A stretch of DNA of 64,000 nt from Shimazuella alba. GTDB lineage: Bacteria; Bacillota; Bacilli; Thermoactinomycetales; Thermoactinomycetaceae. Made by a program: the position numbers and the translations under genes. The stretch spans positions 1 to 64,000 of the forward strand of contig NZ_WUUL01000008.1 of NCBI RefSeq assembly GCF_009831235.1. Direction: 5' to 3'. The notes below the pieces were generated by a model. The model saw only the letters and a program-made list of their open reading frames with translations. It did no database searches and was not told where the DNA came from. Below are positions 37,705 through 47,127 of this stretch, piece after piece (within the stretch, counting starts at the first letter, position 1; every line of letters begins with the position of its first letter).

Positions 37705-39062
37705 CATTGCGAGCGAGGAAACTCACTATTTCAATCATGGGATGAAAGCGAGCACAGATGGGGGTTAAACTTTGTTTCCTCTCAGAAGCCTGACTATTTT
37801 ATGGATTACTTGACAAATACGAAATATAATGTTCGGAGAATTCCAACTAGGAGTTGATCCTATGCATAAAGCATTTCCTACTGTCTTCGACCAACCAAAC
37901 CACAAGCAATGCTGATTCACAAAATCCATCGGCTGTAGCTGTTTTGTGTTTAACTATTTTCTTGATGAATGGAACAAAGTGTATCAAGAAACGGGGAAAG
38001 GGCTAACCTATACCACCTGCTCCTGTGCCCTGATCCAAAAAAGCGGAAGTTAACATGGTTGAAAGAAGTGGATTCCACTTCCCTGCAAAACACACTCCAG
38101 CATCTTTCGGATGCCTTCCAACGCTTTTTCTGAAAACAAAACCATACTCCACGGTTCAAAAGTAGGAAAAATCCAGTACAAGCATATACCAGTCAGTGTA
38201 ACTATTTCAAAAATAGCAGACCGACCATCGAAATAGAGGGGAACAAATCAAATTGCCGAAATTAGGCTGGGTAAAGTTGGTTCCATCGTGAGCAATAAGT
38301 GGTCGTATTCTGTCCGCCACAATCCATCGTACCCGAGCGGAGAAATACAAATCTCCATTCTTTGTGAGGGGTGCTATTTTTGCGATCCATCCCAGCGAGA
38401 AAGGAAGCCGTTGGCATCGATTTAGGTCTTGAAAGACTTTGGCATTTTCGATTATGGAACGAAATGGAGTCCGAACCGATTTTTTCGCACACTATGAACA
38501 AAAGCTAGCAAATACGCAACGTACGATGACACGAAGAAAAAAAGATGGTTCCAACTGGCAGAAAGCCCGTATCAAAGTTGCTCGCCTCCATGAAAAAATC
38601 ACCCATGCCCGTCATGATTTTTTACATAGCAGATCGACGAAACTGGTGTGCGAAAGCCAAGTCATCCATATCGAAAGTTTGCAAGTGAAGAACATATGGA
38701 AAAGCAAAAAGCTGGCGAAGTCGATCACCGATGCTTCATGGTCGAAGTTTGTTTCGATGTTGGAATACAAAGCGAAAGAATATGGAGGGAAATTGGTGAA
38801 AGTAGGGAAATCCTTTCCCTCCAGTCAGCTTTGTTCGTGTTGTGGTCATCGAAACAAAGAAATGAAGCATTGAAACTATGAGCATGAACTTGATCGAATT
38901 GTAATGAGTACCATGACCTAGATATCCATGCAGCCAAGAACAATTTGCAAGAAAGTAGAAGATTACTTGCCGTGGGGCTCACGGTCTAAGCTTGATAAAC
39001 TTCCTTGGAATACCAAGGATTACCCAAGAATTCCTCGGCTTTAGTCGTGTGGAGTTGTCAAA
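37705..39062 (+). mobile_element. Decayed IS200/IS605-type tnpB element
   Basis: Left flank from about 37705 (repeated near 13458), a broken tnpB, and a right flank containing CCTCGGCTTTAGTCGTG and ending near GTTGTCAA at 39060, the usual form of a tnpB right end and omega-RNA scaffold. No tnpA is present. Exact ends are uncertain. Confidence 0.65.
37862..38989 (+). pseudogene. tnpB: tnpB pseudogene
   Basis: Pieces of a TnpB protein appear in order but in shifting frames with several stops. The N-terminus has FVFNYFLDEWNKVYQETGKG; the RuvC start has AVGIDLGL near 38410; the longest open piece (38439-38873) has [20 protein letters not shown] and the zinc motif CSCCGHRNK; the C-terminus reads NLQESRRLLAVGLTV and a stop. 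TnpB proteins are RNA-guided DNA nucleases; this copy cannot be functional as read. Confidence 0.8.
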
Positions 39063-39144
39063 ATACAAATAGATTTGAACAACATAGAAGTTTATATATT
39101 TGTATATGTTTTTGTGTATAATCGAAGATTATCACTTAGGAGGA

Positions 39145-39183
39145 TAAAAAAATTGACGGCGGTGTACCCATGGGCACACCGCC
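39145..39183 (-). terminator. Terminator of the 39.2-kb gene
   Basis: GGCGGTGTACCC (39158-39169) and GGGCACACCGCC (39172-39183) form a near-perfect stem. On the minus strand AATTTTTTAT follows, giving a canonical terminator. Confidence 0.8.
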
Positions 39184-39192
39184 TCCTCGTTT

Positions 39193-39540
39193 TTACATAT
39201 AGGGCTTTTTGCGTGTAGTTTTTTCCTGCTCCATTAGATATCCAATGGAGATAGTGTGAGGGCTGTCTGCTTCCTTGTAGAAGGTAAGAGAATGGATATC
39301 GTAAATCACTCGATTCCGAACTTTCCGCACTTCCAGTCCGCTCAGAGTAAGTTCACTTAGCGTATACATCTGTGTGCTATGACGTTGCCCAAACTGGAAA
39401 GTCCCACTTCCCTGCTGAGGAGAGAATTTCAACTCCGAAGGGAGAAATGATGCACCCTTAAGGAAATAAGTAAAGGATGACTGCTTGATTTCCATAAGAA
39501 AACCAGCTCCCACACTTGAAGGATAGATCTCAACGCGCAT
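39193..39540 (-). CDS. Accessory protein with shared C-terminal tail (unknown)
   Basis: A 115-residue protein, not recognised. It is mostly beta-prone and polar, without membrane segments. GAGGAG lies before the ATG on the minus strand. Its last residues (LMEQEKTTRKKPYM) and its terminator match the gene at 37265, while the rest differs. The two genes bracket the dead tnpB element in the same orientation. Codons are richer in GC than in conserved neighbours, suggesting acquisition. Confidence 0.6.
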   Translation of the reverse strand: MRVEIYPSSVGAGFLMEIKQSSFTYFLKGASFLPSELKFSPQQGSGTFQFGQRHSTQMYTLSELTLSGLEVRKVRNRVIYDIHSLTFYKEADSPHTISIGYLMEQEKTTRKKPYM

Positions 39541-39711
39541 ACGAGCTCCTCTGCAAGTCTATATAAACAACAGGATTACTTCCATTTTACGATGTCACAT
39601 GATTTCATACAAGGAAGAGGTAGCATCTGTCAAAGTGAAGGGTACATGACAAGCAAAGAAGATGTCTGTTATATTATCATGGTCAAGAGATCCGAAATCG
39701 TCAGATAGCAG

Positions 39712-41310
39712 GTGTTGAAGTTGGGGAAAGTACAGCGTTCCTTTTTAACAGGGGCTTTGATTCTTAGTGTTGCCACCATGATTTGTAAATTTCTAGGTGC
39801 TGTTTATCGTATTCCTTATCAGAATATTACTGGTAATGAAGGGATGTATGTATATAGCCAAGTGTATCCGCTTTACAGTGTATTGTTGCTCTTAGCAACA
39901 GCTGGTTTTCCGCTGGCAATATCCAAGCTTGTCTCTGAAAAGATTGCCATACAAGATTACGCAGGTGCAAAGCAGATATACCGTGTCTCGATGATAATTT
40001 TGTTTGTTATGGGATGTTTCGCATTTATTACTTTATATTTTGGTGCACCAGTCATCGCTTCTTGGATGGGAAGCCGTCAGCTTCTTACACTACCGATCAA
40101 GGCTGTTTCTTTTGCACTGCTCCTTATTCCTTTTACCGCGGTTTTGCGTGGAGTATATCAAGGACAGCAAGAAATGATGCCTTCAGCAGTTTCCCAAGTT
40201 TCTGAACAATTGGTGCGCGTTATTACCATACTCGTTTGTGCTTGGTATGCGATGAGTTCTGGATTAGGTGTGGTATATGCAGGAGCTGGTGCTGTTTTTG
40301 GTGCGACTACGGGAGCTTTTATTGCTTTGCTCGTTTTGCTTCTATATAGAAGCAAAAGTGATGGATTTTCGGCTATGTATGTATCAGAGGGAGCTTATAA
40401 ACAAAGTCATTGGGATGTTCTTCGAGCGCTTTTTGCAATATCTATTCCCATATGTATCAACTCTTTGCTATATCCGTTGTTTGGGTTAGTCGATTCCTTT
40501 ACGATTGCCAACTATTTAGTAGATGCAAATTGGAGTGTGGCTTCCTCTATCGATGCAAAAGGGATTTTTGATCGTGGAGGGCCATTGTTACAATTTGCTG
40601 CGTTTTTTGCTACTGGCATTGCACTATCAATTGTTCCTGCTATGACTGCAGCCAGACAACAAGGACACCAAAAAGAAGTAGAAAATCGAGCAAATTTAGC
40701 GATTCGATTGACTTTGATGTTAGGGTTGCCTGCATCCATCGGACTTGCAGTTGTATCAATGCCCACAAATGTAATGTTATACAAAGATGCGGCTGGTTCT
40801 GATGCATTGCTGATTTTAGCGTTTTCTACCATATTTGTGACCCTTGGTGTGACGTCAGCAGGTATTTTGCAGGGGTTGGGACATGTCATACTTCCAGCAA
40901 TTGCGATTGTCATTGCGGTCATAGCGAAATGGATGTTTAATTTCTTTCTGATCTCCATCTGGGATATACGAGGCGCAGCACTCGCAACGGTTCTTGCTTA
41001 TGCCATTGGTGCGGGGATAAATCTTTGGATATTAATGCGAGCAATTTTCTCCATACGTCCACCGTGGTTGAAACTACTAGTAACCAATGGTTTTTTAGCA
41101 ATAGCTGCTTTCTCGATGAAAACAGGATTGCTCTGGATTACATCGAGTATGGAAAGTGAACGTCTTGCTATGACCATCACCAGCCTTGGTTCTGTCCTAG
41201 TAGGAGTAATAGTATACCTTTGGGCTGTCATTCGTTTTCAGTTGATTGCAGAAGAGGAACTCGCCATGGTTCCAAAGTTGCGAAAATGGTTTGGGCAGAG
41301 GAGAAAATGA
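39712..41310 (+). CDS. spoVB: SpoVB-like polysaccharide flippase
   Basis: A 532-residue protein with about 14 membrane segments, of the MATE-like MviN/SpoVB group. The region near the first segment reads LGAVYRIPYQNITGNEGMYV, conserved in SpoVB. It is thought to move lipid-linked precursors across the membrane, SpoVB for spore cortex. It corresponds to yabM, between spoVT and yabN. The GTG start at 39712 has only a modest ribosome site (AGCAGGTG), so a nearby TTG is possible. Confidence 0.88.
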   Translation: MLKLGKVQRSFLTGALILSVATMICKFLGAVYRIPYQNITGNEGMYVYSQVYPLYSVLLLLATAGFPLAISKLVSEKIAIQDYAGAKQIYRVSMIILFVMGCFAFITLYFGAPVIASWMGSRQLLTLPIKAVSFALLLIPFTAVLRGVYQGQQEMMPSAVSQVSEQLVRVITILVCAWYAMSSGLGVVYAGAGAVFGATTGAFIALLVLLLYRSKSDGFSAMYVSEGAYKQSHWDVLRALFAISIPICINSLLYPLFGLVDSFTIANYLVDANWSVASSIDAKGIFDRGGPLLQFAAFFATGIALSIVPAMTAARQQGHQKEVENRANLAIRLTLMLGLPASIGLAVVSMPTNVMLYKDAAGSDALLILAFSTIFVTLGVTSAGILQGLGHVILPAIAIVIAVIAKWMFNFFLISIWDIRGAALATVLAYAIGAGINLWILMRAIFSIRPPWLKLLVTNGFLAIAAFSMKTGLLWITSSMESERLAMTITSLGSVLVGVIVYLWAVIRFQLIAEEELAMVPKLRKWFGQRRK

Positions 41311-41744
41311 TAATAGATAATGGATATTTCCGACATTTCCAAAAAGTATCTACTCTAAAAAATCATCAGTAAAAGAGCCGGTTTCTGAGGTCAATGTCAA
41401 CTTAGGCATGATTGACAGTAGGGAGAACGGTGACAGCGTGATCGCTGCACAGATCACGTCACTGAATATAATCTGTTTCCGAGTACGAGAGGATCACCAA
41501 GGTGGCGGTTGGTCTAGTGAGTGCCTCCAACCCCTTCTTGCACCTCGTTCCCTCTCAGAAAGAAGTCCCCATCGTTACTCGCAGGAAATAGGACATGCGG
41601 ACGATCAAGTTTCTTTGCATCACCAACAAGCTGACGTTCATCCGACCTGTGGCTTCACTGGGAAGCCCCGTATCCAGATGCGTAACATTTCAAGGGGAAA
41701 CGCAGCATCATGATGGGTGGTACCATCATCTGATCGGCAACTTG

Positions 41745-42030
41745 TTAGTCGCCATCCTCAACATCACTATCGGTGGTTGTAGCAGCCGGCACTGTTGTGG
41801 GGAATATATAATGTATCTGAATAGGAAGTCCATTAATTAGGTGGTGGCTCATTTGCTGGAAATGGACTAACAGTTTATCAAAATGATGATAGATCAAGTC
41901 AGCTTTCACACCAGTCACTACAGCAATTTCTCTATTGGTTTCTCTAGTAAATCTTTATTAGCAAAAAATGCTTAGAGCTGCTTCTATGCTTTGGATGCGA
42001 CCAGCATCTGCCTTCTGGCTATAACGCCAT
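41745..42030 (-). pseudogene. TetR-family regulator remnant
   Basis: On the minus strand the helix-turn-helix REIAVVTGVKADLIYHHFDK is intact and preceded in another frame by the usual first helix (GRIQSIEAALSIF). A one-base shift separates the two near 41965. After the HTH only about 40 residues remain, ending TTDSDVEDGD, so the ligand domain is lost. No start codon is evident. Confidence 0.6.
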
Positions 42031-42376
42031 TCCCCATCACTAAATTATGTACACACTTCCTCAAAATAAATTTACCCCGTAAGAAAACCGAAAGGCGATA
42101 GTGGTCTAAAGAGATCCAAAATTTGTATAATTTGATATAATAATAAAAAGATGTCTCACTCAGAGAATATCTTTTTTTATAACATACCTTGAATAGGGGA
42201 CTGCTTTCACTGGCTCCATATGGCTAGCACGTGGATTGTTAGTTGTATGTAGCCAGTGAGGGTTGGTCTAGTAAATCTGATATCAATTAGGGATTGGTTG
42301 AGACGATAAAACGACTCCCAGTTATCTAGTTGCATGCTAGGACGCTTTCCTCCCGCTGGCGCAGGAGTGGAAAACA

Positions 42377-42535
42377 ATGACTTGGAAGGAACGCAGATAC
42401 GGAAAAAAGGAAAAGCGTGCAGCTCTTCGAAAGCTGATTTTCGAAGGCCTATCGCTGGAGCGAGACATTGGTTTTGCAAAAGCGAAGGAGAAACGAAAGG
42501 CTGCAAGAGCAATGCGCAGAGAAGCAAAAGGATAG
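42377..42535 (+). CDS. Possible small basic protein
   Basis: A 52-codon frame, MTWKERRYGKKEKRAALRKL then IFEGLSLERDIGFAKAKEKR and a Lys/Arg-rich end. AGGAG lies ten bases before the ATG. The strong charge is unusual for random sequence, but another open frame overlaps it. No family recognised. Confidence 0.3.
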   Translation: MTWKERRYGKKEKRAALRKLIFEGLSLERDIGFAKAKEKRKAARAMRREAKG

Positions 42536-42890
42536 ACCGTTTCTCCTCACCTTATGTGTAGCTTCCACTATAGTTGTTGCTGCTGAGCTTGTGGTGAGTT
42601 TCGTAAAGCGACTAGGCAGGAGTCAGACCTATCAGGTTGTTAGTTATGAGATAGATAGCTCCGGCTGTCTATCTTATTGGATTGTAAATCCCCATAATAT
42701 TCAGAATAATAATAATCGAGATACCTACATAATAACGAATCAGGCAAGAAGTAATACCCCTATCACTGTCACCTGTTGTTAATCATAAGATAGATTATTG
42801 GGCAGGTATAGTAATTATAGGATTAATAAACATGATCTTCAACTATAAAGATTTCAATTCAACGGAGCTATTCAAAAGCAACTTATTTTC

Positions 42891-43061
42891 CTATGTAAAA
42901 CAAAATAATAATCCAGAATAAACACCGATGAGAAATAGCTTTAATGATAGACCATATTCTTTATTAGCTTTTCGTCTTTCCCTGAATGTTTGATACAAAG
43001 TTCCAGTGAAAAAGCTCATTACTACTCGGGAAACCAGCGTAATAAAATCGATTTTTTGCAT
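42891..43061 (-). CDS. Possible small membrane protein
   Basis: A 56-residue frame on the minus strand. MQKIDFITLVSRVVMSFFTG and LKLFLIGVYSGLLFCFT are two hydrophobic segments joined by a charged loop (RERRKANKEYG). TGAGGGGGA lies five bases before the ATG. It is divergent from yabN. Function unknown. Confidence 0.45.
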   Translation of the reverse strand: MQKIDFITLVSRVVMSFFTGTLYQTFRERRKANKEYGLSLKLFLIGVYSGLLFCFT

Positions 43062-43194
43062 ATATCCCCCTCAGGAATTTGTATACTTACACTATATCAC
43101 TTTCAACTCTCCCGTAGAACCGTTCGAACTCCTTCCGCTCTACATGTTATGATATATCTTAAAGAAGAAAAGAGGCTTGGAAAGGAAGGTAGCA

Positions 43195-44676
43195 GTGAAT
43201 CCAAAAATTACAATTGTTGGTTTGGGATTTGGTAATGAGGACAGCCTGTCCATTGGTACATGGAAAATCCTGCAATCTGGTGATCCTATTTATCTGCGAA
43301 CGCAAAACCATCCCATTACCCCTTGGATGAGACAGCAAGGTATTGAGTTTGCAGGTTTTGACCATGTTTATGAAAAGCATGATCAGTTTGAACCGGTTTA
43401 TCGCGAAATAGCGGATGAGCTTCTCCGATTGGCGGACGAACACGATCAGATTATATATGCAGTCCCCGGTCATCCGATGGTGGCGGAGCAGACTGTTCAG
43501 CTCCTTCTAGAAGATGGACAAGCCCGTAATACTGAGATTGATGTACAGGGAGGGGGAAGTTTTCTGGACATCGCATTTGCGAGGTTAGGGGTTGACCCGG
43601 TGGAAGGATTTCAATTGCTAGATGGGACTGATTTGACGGACGGTCATGTGTTGGTACCAAGTCAACATATTTTGATCGGACAAGTATACAGTTCCTTTGT
43701 CGCATCTGATGTAAAGTTGACCCTGATGCAAGTATACCCAGATGATTATGAAGTGGTGATTGCAGATGCATTAGGAGTATTAGGACAAGAGAAGATCATC
43801 AAAGTTCCTCTCTATGAACTCGATCGTCAGGATTGTTTTACAAACTTGACCAGTATATATGTCCCTCCTGCTAGAGAAGACTCGATTTATTACAGGCAGT
43901 TCTCTTATTTGGTAAACATTATGCGAAAACTACGTAGTCCAGAAGGCTGCCCTTGGGATCAGAAACAAACCCATGAATCACTTCGATCTTATTTAATAGA
44001 AGAAGCCTATGAATTTATTGATGCTATTAACCAACAGGACGACAGTGCCATGGTGGAAGAGCTGGGGGATGTGTTATTACAAGTGATTTTCCACGCTGTT
44101 GTCGCAGAAGACCGGTATGGATTCAGCCTTAGCGAAGTGATTGAAACCCTAACAGAAAAGTTGATCCGCAGACATCCTCATGTATTTGGGGCAGTGCAGG
44201 CAGACACACCTGATGAAGTAATCCAAACTTGGGATGAAGTGAAGAAATCAGAAGGAAAAAGAAAAAAAGCCTCCATTCTGGATGATATCCCAAAATCATT
44301 TCCAGCTGTCCTAACAGCATATGAACAACAAAAAAAAGCAGCAAAAGTCGGCTTTGATTGGGAAGATGTAACTGGAGCCTTAGATAAGATGAAAGAAGAA
44401 CTGAAAGAGTTAGCAGAAGCCCCAAATGATCTTGAGCGAGAAAAGGAGTTAGGGGATGTTCTGTTCACCGTGGTCAATATAGCGCGGTTCTATAAGGTTG
44501 ATCCAGAAGTAGCCTTGTACCAAACTACTCGTAAGTTTGACCGTCGATTCCGTTATGTGGAACAACGGGCGAAAACAAGCGGTCAGCCGCTGGAGGAGTG
44601 TGGCATCGATCAATTAGAAGTATGGTGGCAAGAAGCAAAGCAAATCGAAAAGGATGAGATGAATGAGATTGGATAA
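43195..44676 (+). CDS. yabN: YabN: tetrapyrrole-methylase-like domain fused to MazG
   Basis: A 493-residue two-domain protein. The N-terminal part (about 1-215) has the SAM-binding methylase fold (ITIVGLGFGNEDSLSIGTW, YAVPGHPMVAEQTV). The C-terminal part is a MazG nucleotide pyrophosphohydrolase with two EExx-type metal sites (SYLIEEAYEFIDAI, EELGDVLLQVIFHA, and a second repeat ELGDVLFTVVNIAR). MazG cleaves NTPs to NMPs. GTG 43195 is chosen after AAGGAAGG. It overlaps the next gene by 14 bases. Confidence 0.9.
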   Translation: MNPKITIVGLGFGNEDSLSIGTWKILQSGDPIYLRTQNHPITPWMRQQGIEFAGFDHVYEKHDQFEPVYREIADELLRLADEHDQIIYAVPGHPMVAEQTVQLLLEDGQARNTEIDVQGGGSFLDIAFARLGVDPVEGFQLLDGTDLTDGHVLVPSQHILIGQVYSSFVASDVKLTLMQVYPDDYEVVIADALGVLGQEKIIKVPLYELDRQDCFTNLTSIYVPPAREDSIYYRQFSYLVNIMRKLRSPEGCPWDQKQTHESLRSYLIEEAYEFIDAINQQDDSAMVEELGDVLLQVIFHAVVAEDRYGFSLSEVIETLTEKLIRRHPHVFGAVQADTPDEVIQTWDEVKKSEGKRKKASILDDIPKSFPAVLTAYEQQKKAAKVGFDWEDVTGALDKMKEELKELAEAPNDLEREKELGDVLFTVVNIARFYKVDPEVALYQTTRKFDRRFRYVEQRAKTSGQPLEECGIDQLEVWWQEAKQIEKDEMNEIG

Positions 44677-44920
44677 GTTTTTAAAAGTATCACGGATGAT
44701 CAAGCGTCGTACACTAGCAAAAGAAGTGTGTGATGGAGGGCGGGTCTCGATCAATGATAAAGTAGCAAAGGCTGGCTCAGAAGTAAAGGCTGGAGATATA
44801 TTAACCATTCGGTTTGGGCAAAAATTGGTCACAGCTAAAATTGAACGCATCGCCGATAATGTCTCCAAAGATATGGCAGATACGCTATATACAATCGTCA
44901 AAGAAGAAGCAGTTCATTAA
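44663..44920 (+). CDS. rqcP: RqcP, S4-domain ribosome quality-control factor (YabO)
   Basis: An 85-residue S4 RNA-binding protein: MRLDKFLKVSRMIKRRTLAK then GGRVSINDKVAKAGSEVKAG. RqcP works with RqcH in adding alanine tails to stalled nascent chains on 50S subunits. It overlaps yabN by 14 bases, so the two are translationally coupled. It starts the sporulation block yabP-yabQ-divIC. Confidence 0.93.
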   Translation: MRLDKFLKVSRMIKRRTLAKEVCDGGRVSINDKVAKAGSEVKAGDILTIRFGQKLVTAKIERIADNVSKDMADTLYTIVKEEAVH

Positions 44921-44991
44921 TTTCCGTTCTAATCCTTAGGTTGTCCCCATAAGTTATACCAAAAGAGTTTTCGGGAAGGGGACATAAGGAT

Positions 44992-45276
44992 ATGGTACAG
45001 GATAGCAATAAGCACCATGAACTAATCTTGACCAACCGCAATGAATTAGAGGTTAGTGGTGTGACAGGAATAGAGAGCTTTGATAGCGAAGAATTTTTAT
45101 TATCTACGGAATATGGATATTTAGGTATTCGCGGACAAGAATTACATCTAAAGAATCTTGATCTGGAGCAAGGGATTGTATCTATTCGTGGTCAATTTTT
45201 AGATATTAGTTATTTGGATGTCAACCATCCAAGATCAGATAAAACCAAAAGTGTATTGGGACGGTTATTCCGTTGA
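44992..45276 (+). CDS. yabP: Sporulation protein YabP
   Basis: A 94-residue member of the YabP/YqfC family: HHELILTNRNELEVSGVTGI, ESFDSEEFLLSTEYGYLGI and LEQGIVSIRGQFLDISYLD. YabP is needed for normal spore formation; the mechanism is unknown. AAGGGGACATAAGG precedes the ATG. yabQ begins four bases before its end. Confidence 0.92.
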   Translation: MVQDSNKHHELILTNRNELEVSGVTGIESFDSEEFLLSTEYGYLGIRGQELHLKNLDLEQGIVSIRGQFLDISYLDVNHPRSDKTKSVLGRLFR

Positions 45277-45818
45277 CATTAGGTACACAATGGATGACGC
45301 TGTCGTTGATGTTTGCTTCAGGAGCACTTTTAGGTGTCTTTTTAGATGTATACCGTGTCTTGACTCGAAGATTTACGCTTCGAGGCTGGCCGATCTCCAT
45401 GATCGATTTGCTCTTTTGGGTATCTTCTGCGTGTTTTGTTTTTGCGGTATTATTATGGAGTAATTGGGGCGAGATGCGATTTTATATTATGCTCGCTATC
45501 ATAGCTGGAATTTTATTTTACCTTCGTCTATTAACAAAACCGGTATCCCATGTATTAACCAAGCTATTGCAATTTGTAGAATGGTTAATCACGAAGCTGA
45601 TTCGAATAGTAGAAGTTGTCATCTGTCGTCCCATTGTTCGGCTGTGTAGCCTTCTTTGGCGTATTACTCGAGCAATTCTTCTTTTTATTTGGAAAATAAT
45701 AACAAAACCGTTATTATGGTTACTAAGTCCTTTGATTACCTTTTGCCGACCATATACCACTAAGTTGAAAAATTGGTGGGCTAGCCGAAAGAAAGGAAAT
45801 GATGATGAACCTGAATAA
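45273..45818 (+). CDS. yabQ: Spore cortex biosynthesis protein YabQ
   Basis: A 181-residue membrane protein with several hydrophobic segments (about residues 5-25, 40-60, 65-85) and a basic C-terminus. MTLGTQWMTLSLMFASGALL then GVFLDVYRVL matches YabQ, required for cortex formation. The start is TTG 45273, overlapping yabP by four bases. It overlaps divIC at its end. Confidence 0.9.
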   Translation: MTLGTQWMTLSLMFASGALLGVFLDVYRVLTRRFTLRGWPISMIDLLFWVSSACFVFAVLLWSNWGEMRFYIMLAIIAGILFYLRLLTKPVSHVLTKLLQFVEWLITKLIRIVEVVICRPIVRLCSLLWRITRAILLFIWKIITKPLLWLLSPLITFCRPYTTKLKNWWASRKKGNDDEPE

Positions 45819-46173
45819 CAAAATACTTCGGTTTCGATCACCTGAACCTCATGTGGAAACTGGGACTATCCCCAAGTCTTTACCCCCAAAACTGCATCCG
45901 AAAGTGAAACGCCGACGTTTGATCTGGCTTGTACTGATGGTCTTGTTTTTTGGATGGTGTATTATTCAGTTAGTAATGCAGGAGATCGAAATCTCTCAAA
46001 AAGAAGAACTCTTACATAAGCGTCAGCAAGAGTTGGCTACCATGGAGTCTAATACTAAGAAATTAAAAAAAGATGTAAAGCGTTATCAAGACAAAGATTA
46101 CATGATGGAACAAGCACATAAACATGGGTATGGAAAGCCCGGTGAAAAGAATGTTCAGGTTGAAAATGAATAG
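45805..46173 (+). CDS. divIC: Cell-division protein DivIC
   Basis: A 122-residue bitopic membrane protein. A basic cytoplasmic N-terminus (about 1-35), one membrane segment (RLIWLVLMVLFFGWCIIQLV), a coiled coil (QKEELLHKRQQELATMESNT) and a small C-terminal part. It forms the divisome complex with FtsL and DivIB. Three ATGs lie in a row; 45805 has the best spacing from AAAGG. yabR, normally next, is missing. Confidence 0.92.
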   Translation: MNLNNKILRFRSPEPHVETGTIPKSLPPKLHPKVKRRRLIWLVLMVLFFGWCIIQLVMQEIEISQKEELLHKRQQELATMESNTKKLKKDVKRYQDKDYMMEQAHKHGYGKPGEKNVQVENE

Positions 46174-46179
46174 ATAATG

Positions 46180-46207
46180 AAGGGTGTGCATGGTGCACAT
46201 CCTTTTG
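46180..46207 (+). terminator. Terminator after divIC
   Basis: AAGGGTGTGC (46180-46189) pairs with GCACATCCTT (46195-46204), with one G-U, followed by TTG. Confidence 0.65.
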
Positions 46208-46249
46208 TATGGGTGAAAATAGATATGACCAGTGAGACAAATTTTGTTC

Positions 46250-46279
46250 TTGACTTTTCTTTATGATTTATACTACAAT
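46250..46279 (+). promoter_or_regulatory. Promoter of the Met tRNA cluster
   Basis: TTGACT (46250-46255) and TACAAT (46274-46279), 18 bases apart, lie 19 bases before the first tRNA. Confidence 0.7.
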
Positions 46280-46298
46280 AAAGTCTGTTCGCTGATAC

Positions 46299-46377
<79 letters not shown>

Positions 46378-46382
46378 ATTAT

Positions 46383-46459
<77 letters not shown>

Positions 46460-46472
46460 ATACTATAAGTTT

Positions 46473-46549
46473 GGCGGCGTAGCTCAGCTGGCTAGAGCGT
46501 ACGGTTCATACCCGTGAGGTCGGGGGTTCGAGCCCCTCCGCCGCTACCA
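46473..46549 (+). tRNA. Elongator tRNA-Met (CAT)
   Basis: A 77-base tRNA with a fully paired GGCGGCG/CGCCGCT-type acceptor stem, anticodon CAT in GGTTCATACCC and encoded CCA. It closely resembles B. subtilis elongator tRNA-Met. tRNA-Ile2 also has a CAT anticodon, but the body fits Met. Confidence 0.9.
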
Positions 46550-46560
46550 AAAGAAGAGAG

Positions 46561-46609
46561 GAGAAGGCGGAACACAACCTTAGTTCAAGGTTGCGTATAG
46601 CGCCTTCTC
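46561..46609 (+). terminator. Long hairpin ending the tRNA transcript
   Basis: GAGAAGGCG (46561-46569) pairs with CGCCTTCTC (46601-46609). Inside, ACACAACCTT pairs with AAGGTTGCGT with one mismatch. TTCTTG follows, a weak T-tract. Confidence 0.6.
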
Positions 46610-46638
46610 TTCTTGTATGGAAGAGTGGGAAATATCTG

Positions 46639-47127
46639 GTGAATGTGGTAATCAAAAAGGTAAAGTTTACTACTATAAATAAGACCTATACCGAAAAAGT
46701 TCGTGATTGGCGCGGCCGGTCCTGCTTTTCCACTCAGTATGCCAACCCAGATGGCAAACGAATTTTTCATACTTACTACTTTGTGAAGAAAGGATATACC
46801 ATTTCCAAGGTCTTTCACAAAAATGGTGAGTTCATGTATTACTATTGTGATGTGATGGAAATGAAAGAGGTCTCTCCCATGCGATATGTGATGGTAGACC
46901 TTCTACTCGATCTCATCGTATACCCAGATGGCCGCTATCATTTGATTGATGTTGATGAATTTGCTGATTCTATTGATAAAGGTCACTTGCGTAAGCGACA
47001 GCAGGTACATGCTCTACGAACACTGGATACCATGTTGCAACTTCAAACCAAACGCAGATTGGTCCCTCGTTTTGTCCAAGATGCAGAAATGGTTCCGATT
47101 ATTCCAAAGCCAATTGCTCGAAAGTGA
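46639..47127 (+). CDS. DUF402-family protein
   Basis: About 162 residues with the DUF402 pattern: MYYYCDVMEMKEV, VMVDLLLDLIVYPDGRYHLI and DVDEFADSIDKGHL, where clustered Asp/Glu bind metal. Relatives include nucleoside tri/diphosphate phosphatases (Ntdp-like) and RNA-binding FAU-1-like proteins. The start is uncertain: GTG 46639 or 46645. It lies between the tRNA cluster and spoIIE, in the place of yabR, which it does not resemble. Substrate unknown. Confidence 0.7.
   Translation: MNVVIKKVKFTTINKTYTEKVRDWRGRSCFSTQYANPDGKRIFHTYYFVKKGYTISKVFHKNGEFMYYYCDVMEMKEVSPMRYVMVDLLLDLIVYPDGRYHLIDVDEFADSIDKGHLRKRQQVHALRTLDTMLQLQTKRRLVPRFVQDAEMVPIIPKPIARK

Larger units (their letters stand above)
41311..43194. 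other. Decayed accessory gap between spoVB and yabN
   Basis: About 1.9 kb without a convincing full gene. The part 41400-41720 is noticeably richer in GC and open in two frames, but neither product is recognisable. A TetR-like relic, two possible tiny genes and a weak terminator-like hairpin (about 42145-42180) are listed or implied separately. It looks like the remains of an inserted block. Confidence 0.5.

Noticed and set aside
38890-39062. Active omega-RNA/TnpB guide system
   Set aside because: The scaffold-like right end is present, but tnpB carries several frameshifts and stops, so no working nuclease is encoded here.
41480-41520. AGTACGAGAGGA-like word resembling the 23S rRNA sarcin-ricin loop
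   Set aside because: Flanking sequence does not match 23S rRNA on either side, and the region cannot form the expected helix; treated as chance.
42468-42782. 104-residue open frame with one hydrophobic segment
   Set aside because: Overlaps the better-supported basic frame at 42377, no ribosome site, and the second half looks like AT-rich noncoding sequence.
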